DNA of 64,000 nt from an uncultured Acidimicrobiales bacterium (GCA_938038815.1 CALHTF010000099.1:24657-88656), one strand, 5' to 3'. Positions 31,668-41,091 are shown, counted from the stretch's first letter. The notes: generated from the sequence alone by a model not told the origin. Program-made: numbers and translations.

Positions 31668-34001
31668 TTAGCTGGGCCAGGTGATTCGGTGTTTGTTCAT
31701 GTTGAGTAGCTGGGCGGTGAGTTCGGCTGACCTCGGGGGGCCGAACAAGAAGCCTTGGCCGAACGCACAGCCGAGGTCGTTGAGGATGCGGCGTTCACCC
31801 ACCGTCTCGATTCCTTCGGCGATGGTCGTCACGTCGAGGGCCTTCGCCACCGACAAGATCGCTGACAGAATCGCCTGGGTTTCTTGGCTCCAGTCGCAGC
31901 CGCTCACAAAACTCTTATCGATCTTGAGTGCGTCGGCCCGGAACTGCCGCAGCCGGTCGAGGTTCGAGTGCAACGTACCGAAGTCGTCGATGGCGATTCG
32001 CACGCCGAGCGCCTTGATACCCGCCAGCGACCGGTTGACCTGTTCCTCGACCCCGCCAAGACCCTGTTCGGTGATCTCGACCTGAATCATCGCCGGGTCG
32101 ATGTCGTAGGCGTTCAGCATGCTCGCCAGATCGCCGACCAATGACGGATCGGTGAGTAGCGGGGGAGAGAGGTTGACCGAAACGGTAAAGCCGCCCTCGA
32201 CGGCGCTGCCGCGTTGCCATGCCTGAAGTTGCTTACACGCCTGTTCGAACACCCAACGATCGACCCGGTCAAGCAAGCCGCCGCGGTCGGCGCGGGCGAT
32301 GATTCCCGACGGGTCGAGCAAGCCAAACTGCGGGTGCCGCCACCGCACGAGGCCTTCGACACCGCGGATGGTGTCGGTCTCGAGGTCGATGATGGGCTGG
32401 TAGAGCAGGCGGAGCTCGTTCTCTTCGATCGCCACGCTGAGTTCGTCGTCGGAGTGCTCGATCTTGCGCCGGTCGCCCTGGGGCAACATGGCGTTCTTGC
32501 GGACCTGCTTCACCTCATACATCGCCATGTCGGCCCGGCGAACTAGCTCGGTCGGGTCTTCTCGGCCGCGGCCGAGTGCCAGCCCGATGCTGCCCTCAAC
32601 CACCACCGGTGTGCCCTCCACATCGACCACCTCGCGCAGCGTGCGGCCCAGATTGTCCTGGAGGGTCTCGGCCCGCTGGTTGAGCGTGTCGCACATAAAC
32701 ACGAATTCGTCACCGCCGTATCGAGCGAGCAGTTCGCCCGGTTCCATCTGGCTCGCAAACCGGTCGGCGATCGTTACCAGCAAGAGATCGCCGGCGTTGT
32801 GGCCGAAGCGGTCGTTGACCGTTTTGAAGTTATCGAGGTCGCAGAACAAGACAGCGGTTCGGTCGGGGCCAAGCTCGGTTACCCGGTTTTGCAACAGCTC
32901 CATGAAGCGACCGCGGTTGAGCTGACCCGTGAGTTGGTCGTGATGCACCTGGTGTCGCAGCTCACGCTCGACCTCTTCGCGGCGCTCATGTTCGGTGAGG
33001 TTAGCCACCCGCACCTCATCGATGGTGGTGGCGAGCTCGGAAAGCTCGTCGTTGCCTTCGGCGGGGATCGGGGCGAAAGATTCGCCGTCGGCTAGCTCCT
33101 TCACCGCGCTGTGCAGGGTGGCGATTCGCGACTGGAACCGTCGAGCGAAGTACAACAGCACCGCGATTCCCCAGAGTGCGCTGGCGATAATTGCCGCGAT
33201 CCACAGCAGCCGAACCCGCTGCGGGGCGAGCATCACATGGTCCGTGTCGGCCTTGACCAATACGGACCACTCGGTGTTCTCGATCGGCTGGATTCCGGCG
33301 GTGGTGTCGATACCTCGGTAGTCGCTCGCACTAAAGGTTCGGTTGGCCGAGTTGGTGAGCGTGGGGATGACGTCGTTGGCTCCAAACGCCGCGTCCTCGA
33401 CATACCGCAGCGGCGTGATCGGCGCGAGCGAACCATCGCCGTTGGGCTGTACCACCACAATTTCGCCCGACGACCATGGCGTCTCTTGATCGAAGGCCTC
33501 AAACAAGCCGTCGAGGGGAAGTTCGGTCGCCAGAGTTCCGGTTTGGCTGTTTCCGGTGATCGGCACCAGGACCAACAGGCGTTCGTCGCCTCGAACTACT
33601 CGTCGGGCCGGGCCAAAGAGCACCGGCTGATCCCGGCTTCGATCGAGCAGGTCGGTCGAGATGACGGGGCGATCATCGGGCGAGGAGCCGCTCACGAGTC
33701 GCCCGGTCGCGTCGTAGATAATGACCGACCGCACCCCGAGGCTGCCCGGGTCGACCGCCGGTGGTCCGTCGTTGTTGAGAATGTCGACAACCGTGGGGTT
33801 CGACGCCAGATCGGTAGCCTCGGTCTCGCGCATCTGGAGCCAATTTTCGATCTCTTGGCTCGCAACGGTGACCTGCACCTCGACCGTGTCGAGCGCCGCG
33901 TTCTCCATGAAGTTCAGCGACGTGCGAAGCGCCAACGCCGCGGCGACGAGCGCGGGAAGGATAACCAGCGCCAGCAGAGCGGTGCGTCGTCCGATAGTCA
34001 T
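31668..34001 (-). CDS. Membrane GGDEF-EAL protein (cyclic-di-GMP turnover)
   Basis: 777 residues: TM1 (about 8-26), an extracytoplasmic Cache-like sensor (about 30-260), TM2 (264-286), a HAMP-like linker, a GGDEF domain with intact GGDEF at 429-433, and an EAL domain whose signature is EGL (549-551, VEGLVRW) with DDFG and EGIE motifs present. Both catalytic domains may be active, making or breaking c-di-GMP. The RxxD inhibitory site normally a few residues before GGDEF is absent (PGELLARY), so product inhibition is unlikely. Single gene facing the tRNA-Arg. Confidence 0.92.
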   Translation of the reverse strand: MTIGRRTALLALVILPALVAAALALRTSLNFMENAALDTVEVQVTVASQEIENWLQMRETEATDLASNPTVVDILNNDGPPAVDPGSLGVRSVIIYDATGRLVSGSSPDDRPVISTDLLDRSRDQPVLFGPARRVVRGDERLLVLVPITGNSQTGTLATELPLDGLFEAFDQETPWSSGEIVVVQPNGDGSLAPITPLRYVEDAAFGANDVIPTLTNSANRTFSASDYRGIDTTAGIQPIENTEWSVLVKADTDHVMLAPQRVRLLWIAAIIASALWGIAVLLYFARRFQSRIATLHSAVKELADGESFAPIPAEGNDELSELATTIDEVRVANLTEHERREEVERELRHQVHHDQLTGQLNRGRFMELLQNRVTELGPDRTAVLFCDLDNFKTVNDRFGHNAGDLLLVTIADRFASQMEPGELLARYGGDEFVFMCDTLNQRAETLQDNLGRTLREVVDVEGTPVVVEGSIGLALGRGREDPTELVRRADMAMYEVKQVRKNAMLPQGDRRKIEHSDDELSVAIEENELRLLYQPIIDLETDTIRGVEGLVRWRHPQFGLLDPSGIIARADRGGLLDRVDRWVFEQACKQLQAWQRGSAVEGGFTVSVNLSPPLLTDPSLVGDLASMLNAYDIDPAMIQVEITEQGLGGVEEQVNRSLAGIKALGVRIAIDDFGTLHSNLDRLRQFRADALKIDKSFVSGCDWSQETQAILSAILSVAKALDVTTIAEGIETVGERRILNDLGCAFGQGFLFGPPRSAELTAQLLNMNKHRITWPS

Positions 34002-34163
34002 GCGCGAAGGCAGGCGGGTCGCGAAAAGATCGCGTTGCGCCCGCAGGTTGTAGTCACAATCCCCACGTTAGGTGCCCCGAACCGTGCCAGACAGTGCCGA
34101 AAGGCCGCGTCAACTAGGTCGTTTGGACCACGCCGGCCAGTAGATGATGACGGCTTCGCCGAG

Positions 34164-35024
34164 CTACAGAGCGATCGAGGCGGGCGCAGCGTGCGGTGCG
34201 CTGGAGATTTGCGGAGCGCCACGTCGGGCACAGACCGCTTCGGCGAGTTCGTCGACGATTGTGTCGTTCGAGCTGCGAAGGCCAGCGCTGTGCTCGCGCA
34301 GCTCGTACAGGATTTCGTCGAGTTCGAAGCGGGCCGCCGGATGCTCGATCGCCGCGATGGCCTTGATCGACCCTCGGGCCATACTGAGCAGGTCCTCGGC
34401 AACACAGAAGATGTCGTTCCAGAGGCGAGCTTCGAGATGGTTCTCGGTTCCGGGGAGTTCGAACACCGGACCGTCGCCGGTCGAGATCGACCGGGCGCAG
34501 TGGTAGGCGGCGATCGCGAAATCAAAGATGGTGGCCGCGATCGGGCTGCTGGCGACCAAGAGGTTGGCTTCGTCGGCATCCCACGGGCGAGGACGTACAA
34601 CGATTGCGCTCGCCCGGTTCGCCGGGCGAGGTGCTGCGGTGCGGACCACGTGGTGGCCCACCAGAACGTCGCGCCAATCGTGCGACTCGGCGAAGTCGGC
34701 AATGACAAGGCGAGGCCCGGTCGCAAGCGCAATGCCAACTGCCGGATCGGCGGGCGGAAGGATCTCGACCGAGCGGCCCGCAAGATCAGAAGGAGCGGCC
34801 AGGATCTGCCATTGGCCATCTCGAACCGCGGCGGTCGATTCGAGGAAATCGTCGGTGGCGCCGTTGGCTCGGCGAGCAAGTCGCTCGCGGCGACTTTCCA
34901 ACAGTTCGGAACGCCGGCTGCGGAAGCGCCGCTCAAGTTCGACTGCGAACGCTACGGCGCCTGGGGTGAGGACACCCTCGACCGACGGAGCTGGAGTGAC
35001 GTCGATGTCTTCGCCGTTCGTCAC
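34164..35024 (-). CDS. Short malate-synthase-like protein lacking the C-terminal half
   Basis: 286 residues from a GTG that follows AGGAGG by 8 bp. Its sequence tracks malate synthase A: RRSELLESRRERL, DFLESTAAVRDGQWQILAAP, a DFAES segment, IFDFAIAAYH, FELPGTENHLEARLWNDIF and FELDEILYELREHSAGL. It then stops where the family normally continues with RWDYIF and about 240 more residues that include the C-terminal catalytic domain. Since the frame is clean and the start signal strong, it may be a functional derivative rather than a broken gene, but malate synthesis is unlikely. It is divergent from a RamB-like regulator. Confidence 0.75.
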   Translation of the reverse strand: MTNGEDIDVTPAPSVEGVLTPGAVAFAVELERRFRSRRSELLESRRERLARRANGATDDFLESTAAVRDGQWQILAAPSDLAGRSVEILPPADPAVGIALATGPRLVIADFAESHDWRDVLVGHHVVRTAAPRPANRASAIVVRPRPWDADEANLLVASSPIAATIFDFAIAAYHCARSISTGDGPVFELPGTENHLEARLWNDIFCVAEDLLSMARGSIKAIAAIEHPAARFELDEILYELREHSAGLRSSNDTIVDELAEAVCARRGAPQISSAPHAAPASIAL

Positions 35025-35235
35025 GTTGGGGGCCTCCTGGTGGATGGGGGGATACATCAGGTGTGTTGAAAGTATGAACGACCCGAACCAGAAAACGCCA
35101 AGAAGTTCTGATGGAAAATCTCCCAGATAGTTAGTAGAATCGCAAAAAGCTTCGTTTTTATGCCCTTGGGCGACGCATTTTGGGCAAAACATGGCTTTTC
35201 GGCGACTCAATTCCCACGATTAGGTGGATCTTCCC
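35025..35235. promoter_or_regulatory. Divergent promoter region between malate-synthase-like gene and RamB-like regulator
   Basis: A 211-bp AT-richer gap. It holds two operator-like words: AAAAA-GCTTCG-TTTTT (35144-35159) and TTTTGGGCAAAA (35178-35189), the latter loosely like the AT-rich TTTGCAAA boxes described for RamB in corynebacteria. No clear -35/-10 pair was found. The assignment is tentative. Confidence 0.35.
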
Positions 35236-36699
35236 ATGACCCCTGCAACTGACCCCTCGAACCGGATCGACGCCAAGGTGCTCGGCCTGCGGGTCCGGCA
35301 CCTGCGTCGCCAAGCAAAGATGACCCTGGCCGACATCGGCGAAATCGTTGGCCGTCCGGCGCCATACCTCAGCCAGCTTGAGAATGGCCGGGTCGAGGCC
35401 AAGCTGTCGCTGCTCGATGATCTGGCCAAAGCACTCGGGGTACAGGTGAGCGAACTGCTCGACCCGACTCCTCCCGACCGCCGTTCCGAACTTGAGCTGG
35501 GGGTGACCCGAGCGATGGCCGATCCGGCGTTTGCCCGGCTCGGGTTACCCAAGTTCAAGGTTTCGGCGAAGCTGCCCGACGAAGTGCTCGAGACCATCAT
35601 TGGCTTGCACGCCGCCCTTCCCGACGAAGCGTCCGCCGAGCGCGGCCAGCGCGCCGGCGACCGAGCCCGCCTCGCCAACGCCGATCTTCGTCGAGAAATG
35701 CGCGAGGCTAACAACTACTACGGCCACATCGAAATGGTGGCCGCCGACACGCTCAAAGCCGTGGGGTACCCGGGCAACGGCCCGTTGTCCGAGCGGCTTC
35801 TCACGTCGGTGGCGGCCCACTTCGGATTCACCATCGAGCGGGTGCGGGGCATGCCAAGGTCGGCCCGGTCGGTCACCGATCAGCGCCGTCGGATCATCTA
35901 CATCCCCGACCGCGACGGTCTCACGTTGCGCGCCGCCCGCAGCGTTGTTCTCCAGACCCTGGGGCACTTTGCCCTCGACCACCGGACCACGGCCGACTTC
36001 GCCGACTACCTCCGCCAACGCATCGAGTCGAACTACTTTGCCGCCGCGGTGTTGTTGCCCGCCGAGGCGTCGGTCGAGTTGCTCGAGCGCCAAAAGTCCG
36101 AGCACGACATTTCGATCGAGGACCTCAAGGAGATGTTCTATGTGTCCTACGAGACGGCGGCGCACCGATTTACCAACTTGGCTACCGAGTATCTCGAGAT
36201 TCCCGTGCACTTTCTCCGCACCGACTCCGAAGGGGTGATTGGAAAAGCGTACGAGAACGACGGCATCCCGATTCCGTCGGCCGCTGACGGCACGGTTGAG
36301 GGCCAGCGCGTTCCTCGCCAGTGGGGCACCCGTCAGGCGTGGCAGAGCAGCGACTCGTTTTTGTTGCACTACCAACACACCACCACCGACGCCGGCGACT
36401 ACTGGTGTGTTACTTATATCGAGAACGCGACCGGTAAGTCGCCGTATGCAATCACCCTCGGCACCACCGCCGAGTACGCCAAGTTCTTCCGGGGCGGCGA
36501 CACGATCCGGCATCTCAACGCTCGCCGAACCGAAACCGAACTCGACCCGGAACTGCTCGAACGGTGGACCGATGTCGCTTGGCCGTCGGCGGCCCAGCGC
36601 AGTCACGTCCTCACGGCGCTTCCCGCCGGGTCGCAGGAGTTCACACCGTTTCCCGGTGTCGACTTGGTCGATGTGTACCGCTTTCTCGATCGGCAATAA
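35236..36699 (+). CDS. RamB-like XRE regulator with IrrE and short-chain fatty-acyl domains
   Basis: 487 residues. An N-terminal XRE helix-turn-helix (about 10-75, ADIGEIVGRPAPYLSQLENG) is followed by an IrrE/ImmA-like domain with a degenerate metalloprotease motif (LGHFALDH instead of HExxH) and a C-terminal DUF2083-type domain. This is the layout of RamB, which controls glyoxylate-bypass genes (aceA, aceB) in corynebacteria and mycobacteria in response to acetate. The ATG at 35236 follows AGGTGGAT by 6-7 bp. The divergent malate-synthase-like gene supports a link to C2 or acyl-CoA metabolism. Confidence 0.85.
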   Translation: MTPATDPSNRIDAKVLGLRVRHLRRQAKMTLADIGEIVGRPAPYLSQLENGRVEAKLSLLDDLAKALGVQVSELLDPTPPDRRSELELGVTRAMADPAFARLGLPKFKVSAKLPDEVLETIIGLHAALPDEASAERGQRAGDRARLANADLRREMREANNYYGHIEMVAADTLKAVGYPGNGPLSERLLTSVAAHFGFTIERVRGMPRSARSVTDQRRRIIYIPDRDGLTLRAARSVVLQTLGHFALDHRTTADFADYLRQRIESNYFAAAVLLPAEASVELLERQKSEHDISIEDLKEMFYVSYETAAHRFTNLATEYLEIPVHFLRTDSEGVIGKAYENDGIPIPSAADGTVEGQRVPRQWGTRQAWQSSDSFLLHYQHTTTDAGDYWCVTYIENATGKSPYAITLGTTAEYAKFFRGGDTIRHLNARRTETELDPELLERWTDVAWPSAAQRSHVLTALPAGSQEFTPFPGVDLVDVYRFLDRQ

Positions 36700-36728
36700 A
36701 TTGCCGCTTCGCACTACGGTGGGAACCA

Positions 36729-37133
36729 ATGGCGTTTGAAGACCTGAACGAAGCAGCAATCGAGGCTGAGTTAGCAACCGGCGAAAAAGAAGAAACGATC
36801 GAAGAGGCGAAGGCCAACATCGTTGTTCGGATCGCTCGGATGACCCTCGGCTTCGCCGTCGTGATTCTCGGCATCATCATGATGCCGCTGCCGGGCCCTG
36901 GCGCACTGATCGTCGCCGCGGGTCTCGTCATCTTGTCTCGAGATGTCGCGTGGGCCGATCGAGTGCTGCGGTGGATGCGCACGAAGACCCCCGGCATTCC
37001 CGAAGACGGCAAGATCCCGATGTCGACCATCGTTGTTTCGGCCATGATCATGGTCGCCGCGATGTTGGTCGGCTGGTATCTCAAGGAGAACTACGACCTG
37101 CCCATCATCGGGTCGCTGGTCGTGGGTCGCTAG
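36729..37133 (+). CDS. Small PGPGW-like membrane protein
   Basis: 134 residues: an acidic N-terminus, a TM hairpin at about residues 36-68 around the motif MMPLPGPGALIVAAGLVIL, and a third TM at about 98-118. The PGPG turn between hydrophobic segments is typical of the PGPGW/TIGR02611 family of unknown function. Its stop is directly followed by the next gene's ATG, so both are probably co-translated. Confidence 0.7.
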   Translation: MAFEDLNEAAIEAELATGEKEETIEEAKANIVVRIARMTLGFAVVILGIIMMPLPGPGALIVAAGLVILSRDVAWADRVLRWMRTKTPGIPEDGKIPMSTIVVSAMIMVAAMLVGWYLKENYDLPIIGSLVVGR

Positions 37134-38873
37134 ATGTCGGTATTTCGCGACATTGGGCTCGGGCACTATGTCGACGATGTACCGAGCACTCGCTTTCCCG
37201 TGTACACCCGCGGCAACGCGGGCGAGGTGTACCCCGAGGTCTTCTACCCGCTGAGTTACTCGCTGGCCAGCGCCGAGGGCGAACAGGCGATGCGCAGCGC
37301 CATGGTCCGCACCGGGTTCGTGTCGGCCGACGAACTCGAAGCCGACGCTTCGGTTCCGTCGGGGGTGTTCGCCGGGTACGCCTACCTCAACTTGTCGCTG
37401 AATCGGGTGGTCGGGTTGCGGGTTCCGGGTAGCGACCTCGACGCGGTCGACCGCGGTTTCATGGGCAACTCCGACAATGTGCCGCCTCACGTTCCCCACG
37501 CCGATGACAAAGATCTCAAAGCATCGATCAAGGGCCTGCGCCACGTCTGGCACGTAACCGGCCTCGGCGAACTGCCCGAACTTGAGGCCGACAAGCGCCA
37601 GAGCGATCTCATCCGGGCCGAGCGCGGCGACCCCGCCGAGGCCACCGAGGCGGCCTTGCTCGACACGATCACCAAGTTCAAACCCATTTTTGCCCGCATG
37701 TTCGAGACCCATCTGGTGGTGTCGGCCCACGCCGCGATGGCGGTCGGAACACTCGGTGAGTTGTGCCATTCGTTCTTCGACGATCGCGACATGTCGTTGG
37801 CGATGCTGGGCGGTATCGGCGATGTCGAGTCGGCCGCCCCGGCGGCCGAGATGTTCCGCCTCGGCAAGATGGCTGCCGCCGTTCCCGAGGTCGACGCCGC
37901 CTTTGAAGCCGGAGTCGCCGGCCTCGACCAACGGCTGCAAGAGCTGCCTGAGGCGGCGGAGTTCGTCGCCGAATTCGACGGGTTCCTCGAGCGGTTCGGA
38001 AGCCGAGGCCCCAACGAGTGGGAAATTGCCTGCCCGACATGGGGAACCGAACCCGCCCTACCCCTTGCGTTGATCGACCGGATGCGCGGTGCCGACGACA
38101 GCCACGACCCCGCCGCCCAAGGGCAGCGTTTGGCCGCCGAACGCCAAGCAACGATCGATACCGCGCTCGAACGCGTCGGCCCGCTCAAACGAGCCATGCT
38201 CAAGCGCTGTATTGGGTCGGCGACGTTCTTGAGCCAAAGTCGCGAGCGCAGCAAGACCACCGTGGTGCACGCCATTCACACCAGCCGACTCGCCGGCTAC
38301 GAACTCGGACGGCGGATCGCCGCCCGAAGCAACGGCAACGCAGACGACCTTTGGTACGTGGTTATCGACGAGTTCGAGGAGTATCTGGCCGACCCCGATT
38401 CGTTCGCCGAGCGGATCGCCGAGCGCCGTCGGGTCCGCGACGAACTCGCCCGCCGGGTACCGCCCTTCACGTTCACCGGAACCCAACCGTCGCCCGAGAC
38501 CTGGCCGCTGCGCGACGAAGTCTCGACCGAACAGGTCGGCGCCGACGACGTGCTCACCGGCATTTCTGGTTGCCCCGGTGTTGCCCGGGGCAGGGCCCGG
38601 ATCGTGCTCGACCCGTCGGACCCGGGCGATATCGGCCCGGGCGATGTGCTCATTGCACCCCTCACCGACCCGTCGTGGACGCCACTGTTCGTGCCGGTCG
38701 AGGCCGTGGTGGTCGATGTTGGAGCACAACTGAGTCACGCGGTGATCGTGTCGCGCGAGCTCGGGATTCCGTGTGCGGTCAGTGTCACCGACGCCACCCG
38801 AAAAATTCCCGACGGCGCAACCATCGAAGTCGATGGCACCACGGGCACCGTGACCATTATCGAACTCCCCTAA
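37134..38873 (+). CDS. PEP-utilizing-enzyme mobile-domain protein
   Basis: 579 residues. The C-terminal part (about 480-579) is the swivelling phosphohistidine domain of PEP synthase/PPDK and rifampin phosphotransferase, with the motif GAQLSHAVIVSRELGIPCAV and catalytic His535. The remaining 480 residues are helical and resemble the central part of rifampin-phosphotransferase-like proteins. There is no N-terminal ATP-grasp domain, so a complete PEP-synthase reaction is not possible from this protein alone. It may need a partner or act on another phospho-donor. The ATG abuts the stop of the preceding small membrane protein. Confidence 0.8.
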   Translation: MSVFRDIGLGHYVDDVPSTRFPVYTRGNAGEVYPEVFYPLSYSLASAEGEQAMRSAMVRTGFVSADELEADASVPSGVFAGYAYLNLSLNRVVGLRVPGSDLDAVDRGFMGNSDNVPPHVPHADDKDLKASIKGLRHVWHVTGLGELPELEADKRQSDLIRAERGDPAEATEAALLDTITKFKPIFARMFETHLVVSAHAAMAVGTLGELCHSFFDDRDMSLAMLGGIGDVESAAPAAEMFRLGKMAAAVPEVDAAFEAGVAGLDQRLQELPEAAEFVAEFDGFLERFGSRGPNEWEIACPTWGTEPALPLALIDRMRGADDSHDPAAQGQRLAAERQATIDTALERVGPLKRAMLKRCIGSATFLSQSRERSKTTVVHAIHTSRLAGYELGRRIAARSNGNADDLWYVVIDEFEEYLADPDSFAERIAERRRVRDELARRVPPFTFTGTQPSPETWPLRDEVSTEQVGADDVLTGISGCPGVARGRARIVLDPSDPGDIGPGDVLIAPLTDPSWTPLFVPVEAVVVDVGAQLSHAVIVSRELGIPCAVSVTDATRKIPDGATIEVDGTTGTVTIIELP

Positions 38874-38938
38874 AAACCCAGTTCTGATCGCGCTCAGCGT
38901 CGTCCAGAGGCGCTCACCGCGAAAATTTCGGGGGTTTA
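38873..38938. repeat. Intergenic repeat between convergent genes, copy 1
   Basis: This 66-bp segment is the reverse complement of 48635-48704 with only a few differences and small indels. Shared blocks include CGAAATTTTCGCGGTGAGCG and CGCTGAGCGCGATCAGAAC (in copy 2 orientation). It starts with AAAAACCC and ends GGGGTTTA, so both ends could act as bidirectional terminators. It fills the whole gap between two converging genes. Confidence 0.8.
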
Positions 38939-39742
38939 GGTGGTGGCTAGGTGAGCCATGATGGTTTTGCGGACTGCTTTGGAGTCCTCGATCATCGCCA
39001 TATGGCCGACGGCCGGGATCTCGACGGTGTTGACCGAGCCCTCGGTGGCGAGCGCTTCAACGAGCGGCGCCGTGCTCTTGGGTGAGCTCATCTTGTCCTT
39101 CTGGCCAATGATCACCGTGGTTGGTGCAGCGATGGCCTTGGCCGCGTCGATCGCACCGAGGTACGAATCGCAGGCGGCAAAGTCAGCCGACAAGCTGCCT
39201 TCGGGGCACCGCATGATCAGCTGGGTCGACGACCCGAGCTGCCAGTAGCCGGGCACGTCGTGGCCGCCGATGTAGGTCGGTTTGTCGTGGGACCACGCGG
39301 TCATCAAGTCGGCGGCATGACCCTGGTCGTTGACCGAGGAGTCTTTGAGTTCATCGTTGACCGGCATGACCGAACCCACGCCCAGCAGTACCAGCGACCG
39401 AACGGCGTCGGGGTTGCTGACGGCGAGTTCGAGGGCGACTAGGGCGCCCATCGAGTGGCCGACCACGTGCACGGCACCGAGGTCGAGCTGAGCGGTGACC
39501 TTGGCGGTCCATGCCGCCATGTCGGCGATCGACTCCAAGGCCGGACCGTCTGAATGGCCGTGACCCGGCAGATCGATCGCGATCGAGCGGTAACCGTGGT
39601 GGGCGACGTAGCGACTCTGCAGCTGCCACACCGAGTGGTCCATGCCGGCACCATGGAGGAACACGACTGCCGGAACATCGCGGTCGAGCGGCATGGCCGA
39701 CGTACCGATCCGCACCGATTTGTCGTCGATGGAGATCTTCAC
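38936..39742 (-). CDS. Alpha/beta hydrolase coupled to metY
   Basis: 268 residues of the alpha/beta-hydrolase fold: oxyanion-hole HGAGMD near residue 30, nucleophile Ser97 (VGHSMGAL), an acid in the late core and His in AVGHMAMIED near the C-terminus. The substrate is not determinable. Its GTG start overlaps the metY stop by 4 bp (GTGA), so the two are translated together. A role around homoserine esters or sulfur metabolites is possible, but the sequence is not that of MetX homoserine acetyltransferase. Confidence 0.82.
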   Translation of the reverse strand: MKISIDDKSVRIGTSAMPLDRDVPAVVFLHGAGMDHSVWQLQSRYVAHHGYRSIAIDLPGHGHSDGPALESIADMAAWTAKVTAQLDLGAVHVVGHSMGALVALELAVSNPDAVRSLVLLGVGSVMPVNDELKDSSVNDQGHAADLMTAWSHDKPTYIGGHDVPGYWQLGSSTQLIMRCPEGSLSADFAACDSYLGAIDAAKAIAAPTTVIIGQKDKMSSPKSTAPLVEALATEGSVNTVEIPAVGHMAMIEDSKAVRKTIMAHLATT

Positions 39743-41043
39743 TTCGAAGCACCCTTCTGCGAGTAGTGAAGCGCCCGGGAGAGATCCTCGATGATGTCGG
39801 CTGGGTCTTCGAGTCCGACCGACAAGCGGATCAGGTCTTGGCCGATCCCGGCGGTTTCGAGCGCCTCGTTGGTCATCTGTTGGTGCGTGGTGCTGGCCGG
39901 ATGCAGTACGAGCGTCTTAGCGTCGCCCACGTTCGCCAGGTGCGACGCAAGCTGCACCGATTCGATGAATTTGCGACCGGTTTCGCGGCCGCCCTTGATG
40001 CCGAAGCTCATGATGGCGCCGGTGCCTTTGGGGTACAGGGTCTTGGCGAGTTCGTGATCGGGGTGGGTTGTCGAATGTGGGTGCTTGACCCACGCAACGG
40101 CATCGTTGGCTTCGAGCGCCTCGACCACCGCATTGGCGTTCTCGACGTGGCGAGCCATCCGCAGCGGCAAGGTTTCGACGCCCTGGAGGAGATAGAAGGC
40201 GTTGGTTGGGCTCATGGCGGCACCGAAGTCGCGCAAGCCTTCAGCGCGAGCCCGCATGCCGAGCGCCGAGGGGCCGAACTCCTCGGCAAACCGGATGCCG
40301 TGATAGCCGGCGTACGGTTCGGTGAGGGTGGGGAACTTGTCGGAGGACTCCCAATCGAAGGTGCCGCCATCGACCAACGCGCCCCCCAACGCAATGCCGT
40401 GGCCGCCCAAGAACTTGGTGACCGAATGCATCACGATGTCGGCACCGTGTTCGATCGGCTTCATGAGATACGGGGTGCTGAAGGTCGAGTCGACCATCAG
40501 CGGCAGTCCGGCGGCGTGGGCCACGTCGGCGACCGCTGGAATGTCGAGTACCTCGATGCCGGGGTTGCCGAGGGTCTCGGCAAACAACAACTTGGTGTTG
40601 GGCTGAATGGCGGCCGCGAACTCTTCGGGGTTGCGGGGATCGACGAACGTGGCCGTGATGCCGAACCGAGGCATCGTGAGGTTGAACATGTTGTACGAGC
40701 CGCCATACAGGTTCCGAGACGCAACCACGTGGTCGCCCGCCGACATCAGCGTCACCATGGCGAGGTGCAGGGCGGCGGTACCGCTGGCAGTACAGATAGC
40801 TCCCACACCGCCGTCGAGGGCGGCGAGTCGCTCTTCGAGCACCGCAACCGTCGGGTTCGATAGGCGCGAGTAGAGGTGGCCGGGAACCTCGAGGTTGAAC
40901 AGCCCGGCCGCATGGTCGGTGTCGTCAAAGCAGTACGACGTGGTCTGATAAATCGGCACCGCCCGCGACCCGGTGGTGGGGTCGGGTTGTTGGCCTGCGT
41001 GCAGGCTTAAGGTGTCGAAGCGAAGAAAGCCGGGATCGGTCAC
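39739..41043 (-). CDS. metY: O-acetylhomoserine sulfhydrylase
   Basis: 434-residue Cys/Met-metabolism PLP enzyme. PLP-binding Lys210 lies in HSVTKFLGGHG; the family motifs YSRLSNPT, ASGTAALHLA and AETLGNPGIEVLD are present. The length and the GHLYSRLSNPTV region favour O-acetylhomoserine aminocarboxypropyltransferase (MetY) over cystathionine gamma-synthase. It makes homocysteine from O-acetylhomoserine and sulfide in methionine synthesis. First gene of a two-gene operon with the alpha/beta hydrolase. Confidence 0.9.
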   Translation of the reverse strand: MTDPGFLRFDTLSLHAGQQPDPTTGSRAVPIYQTTSYCFDDTDHAAGLFNLEVPGHLYSRLSNPTVAVLEERLAALDGGVGAICTASGTAALHLAMVTLMSAGDHVVASRNLYGGSYNMFNLTMPRFGITATFVDPRNPEEFAAAIQPNTKLLFAETLGNPGIEVLDIPAVADVAHAAGLPLMVDSTFSTPYLMKPIEHGADIVMHSVTKFLGGHGIALGGALVDGGTFDWESSDKFPTLTEPYAGYHGIRFAEEFGPSALGMRARAEGLRDFGAAMSPTNAFYLLQGVETLPLRMARHVENANAVVEALEANDAVAWVKHPHSTTHPDHELAKTLYPKGTGAIMSFGIKGGRETGRKFIESVQLASHLANVGDAKTLVLHPASTTHQQMTNEALETAGIGQDLIRLSVGLEDPADIIEDLSRALHYSQKGASK

Positions 41044-41091
41044 GCGCGAAATCTAGTGGCCGTCGCCAGCCGCCAACGAGCTGAGAAGTGC

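Noticed and set aside
33111..35069. 652-codon plus-strand frame opposite the GGDEF-EAL and malate-synthase-like genes
   Set aside because: It spans two genes with recognisable domains on the minus strand and has no similarity of its own.
34164..35210. 348-residue start for the malate-synthase-like protein
   Set aside because: The additional N-terminal 62 residues lack homology, while the GTG at 35024 has an ideal AGGAGG at correct spacing and matches the family N-terminus.
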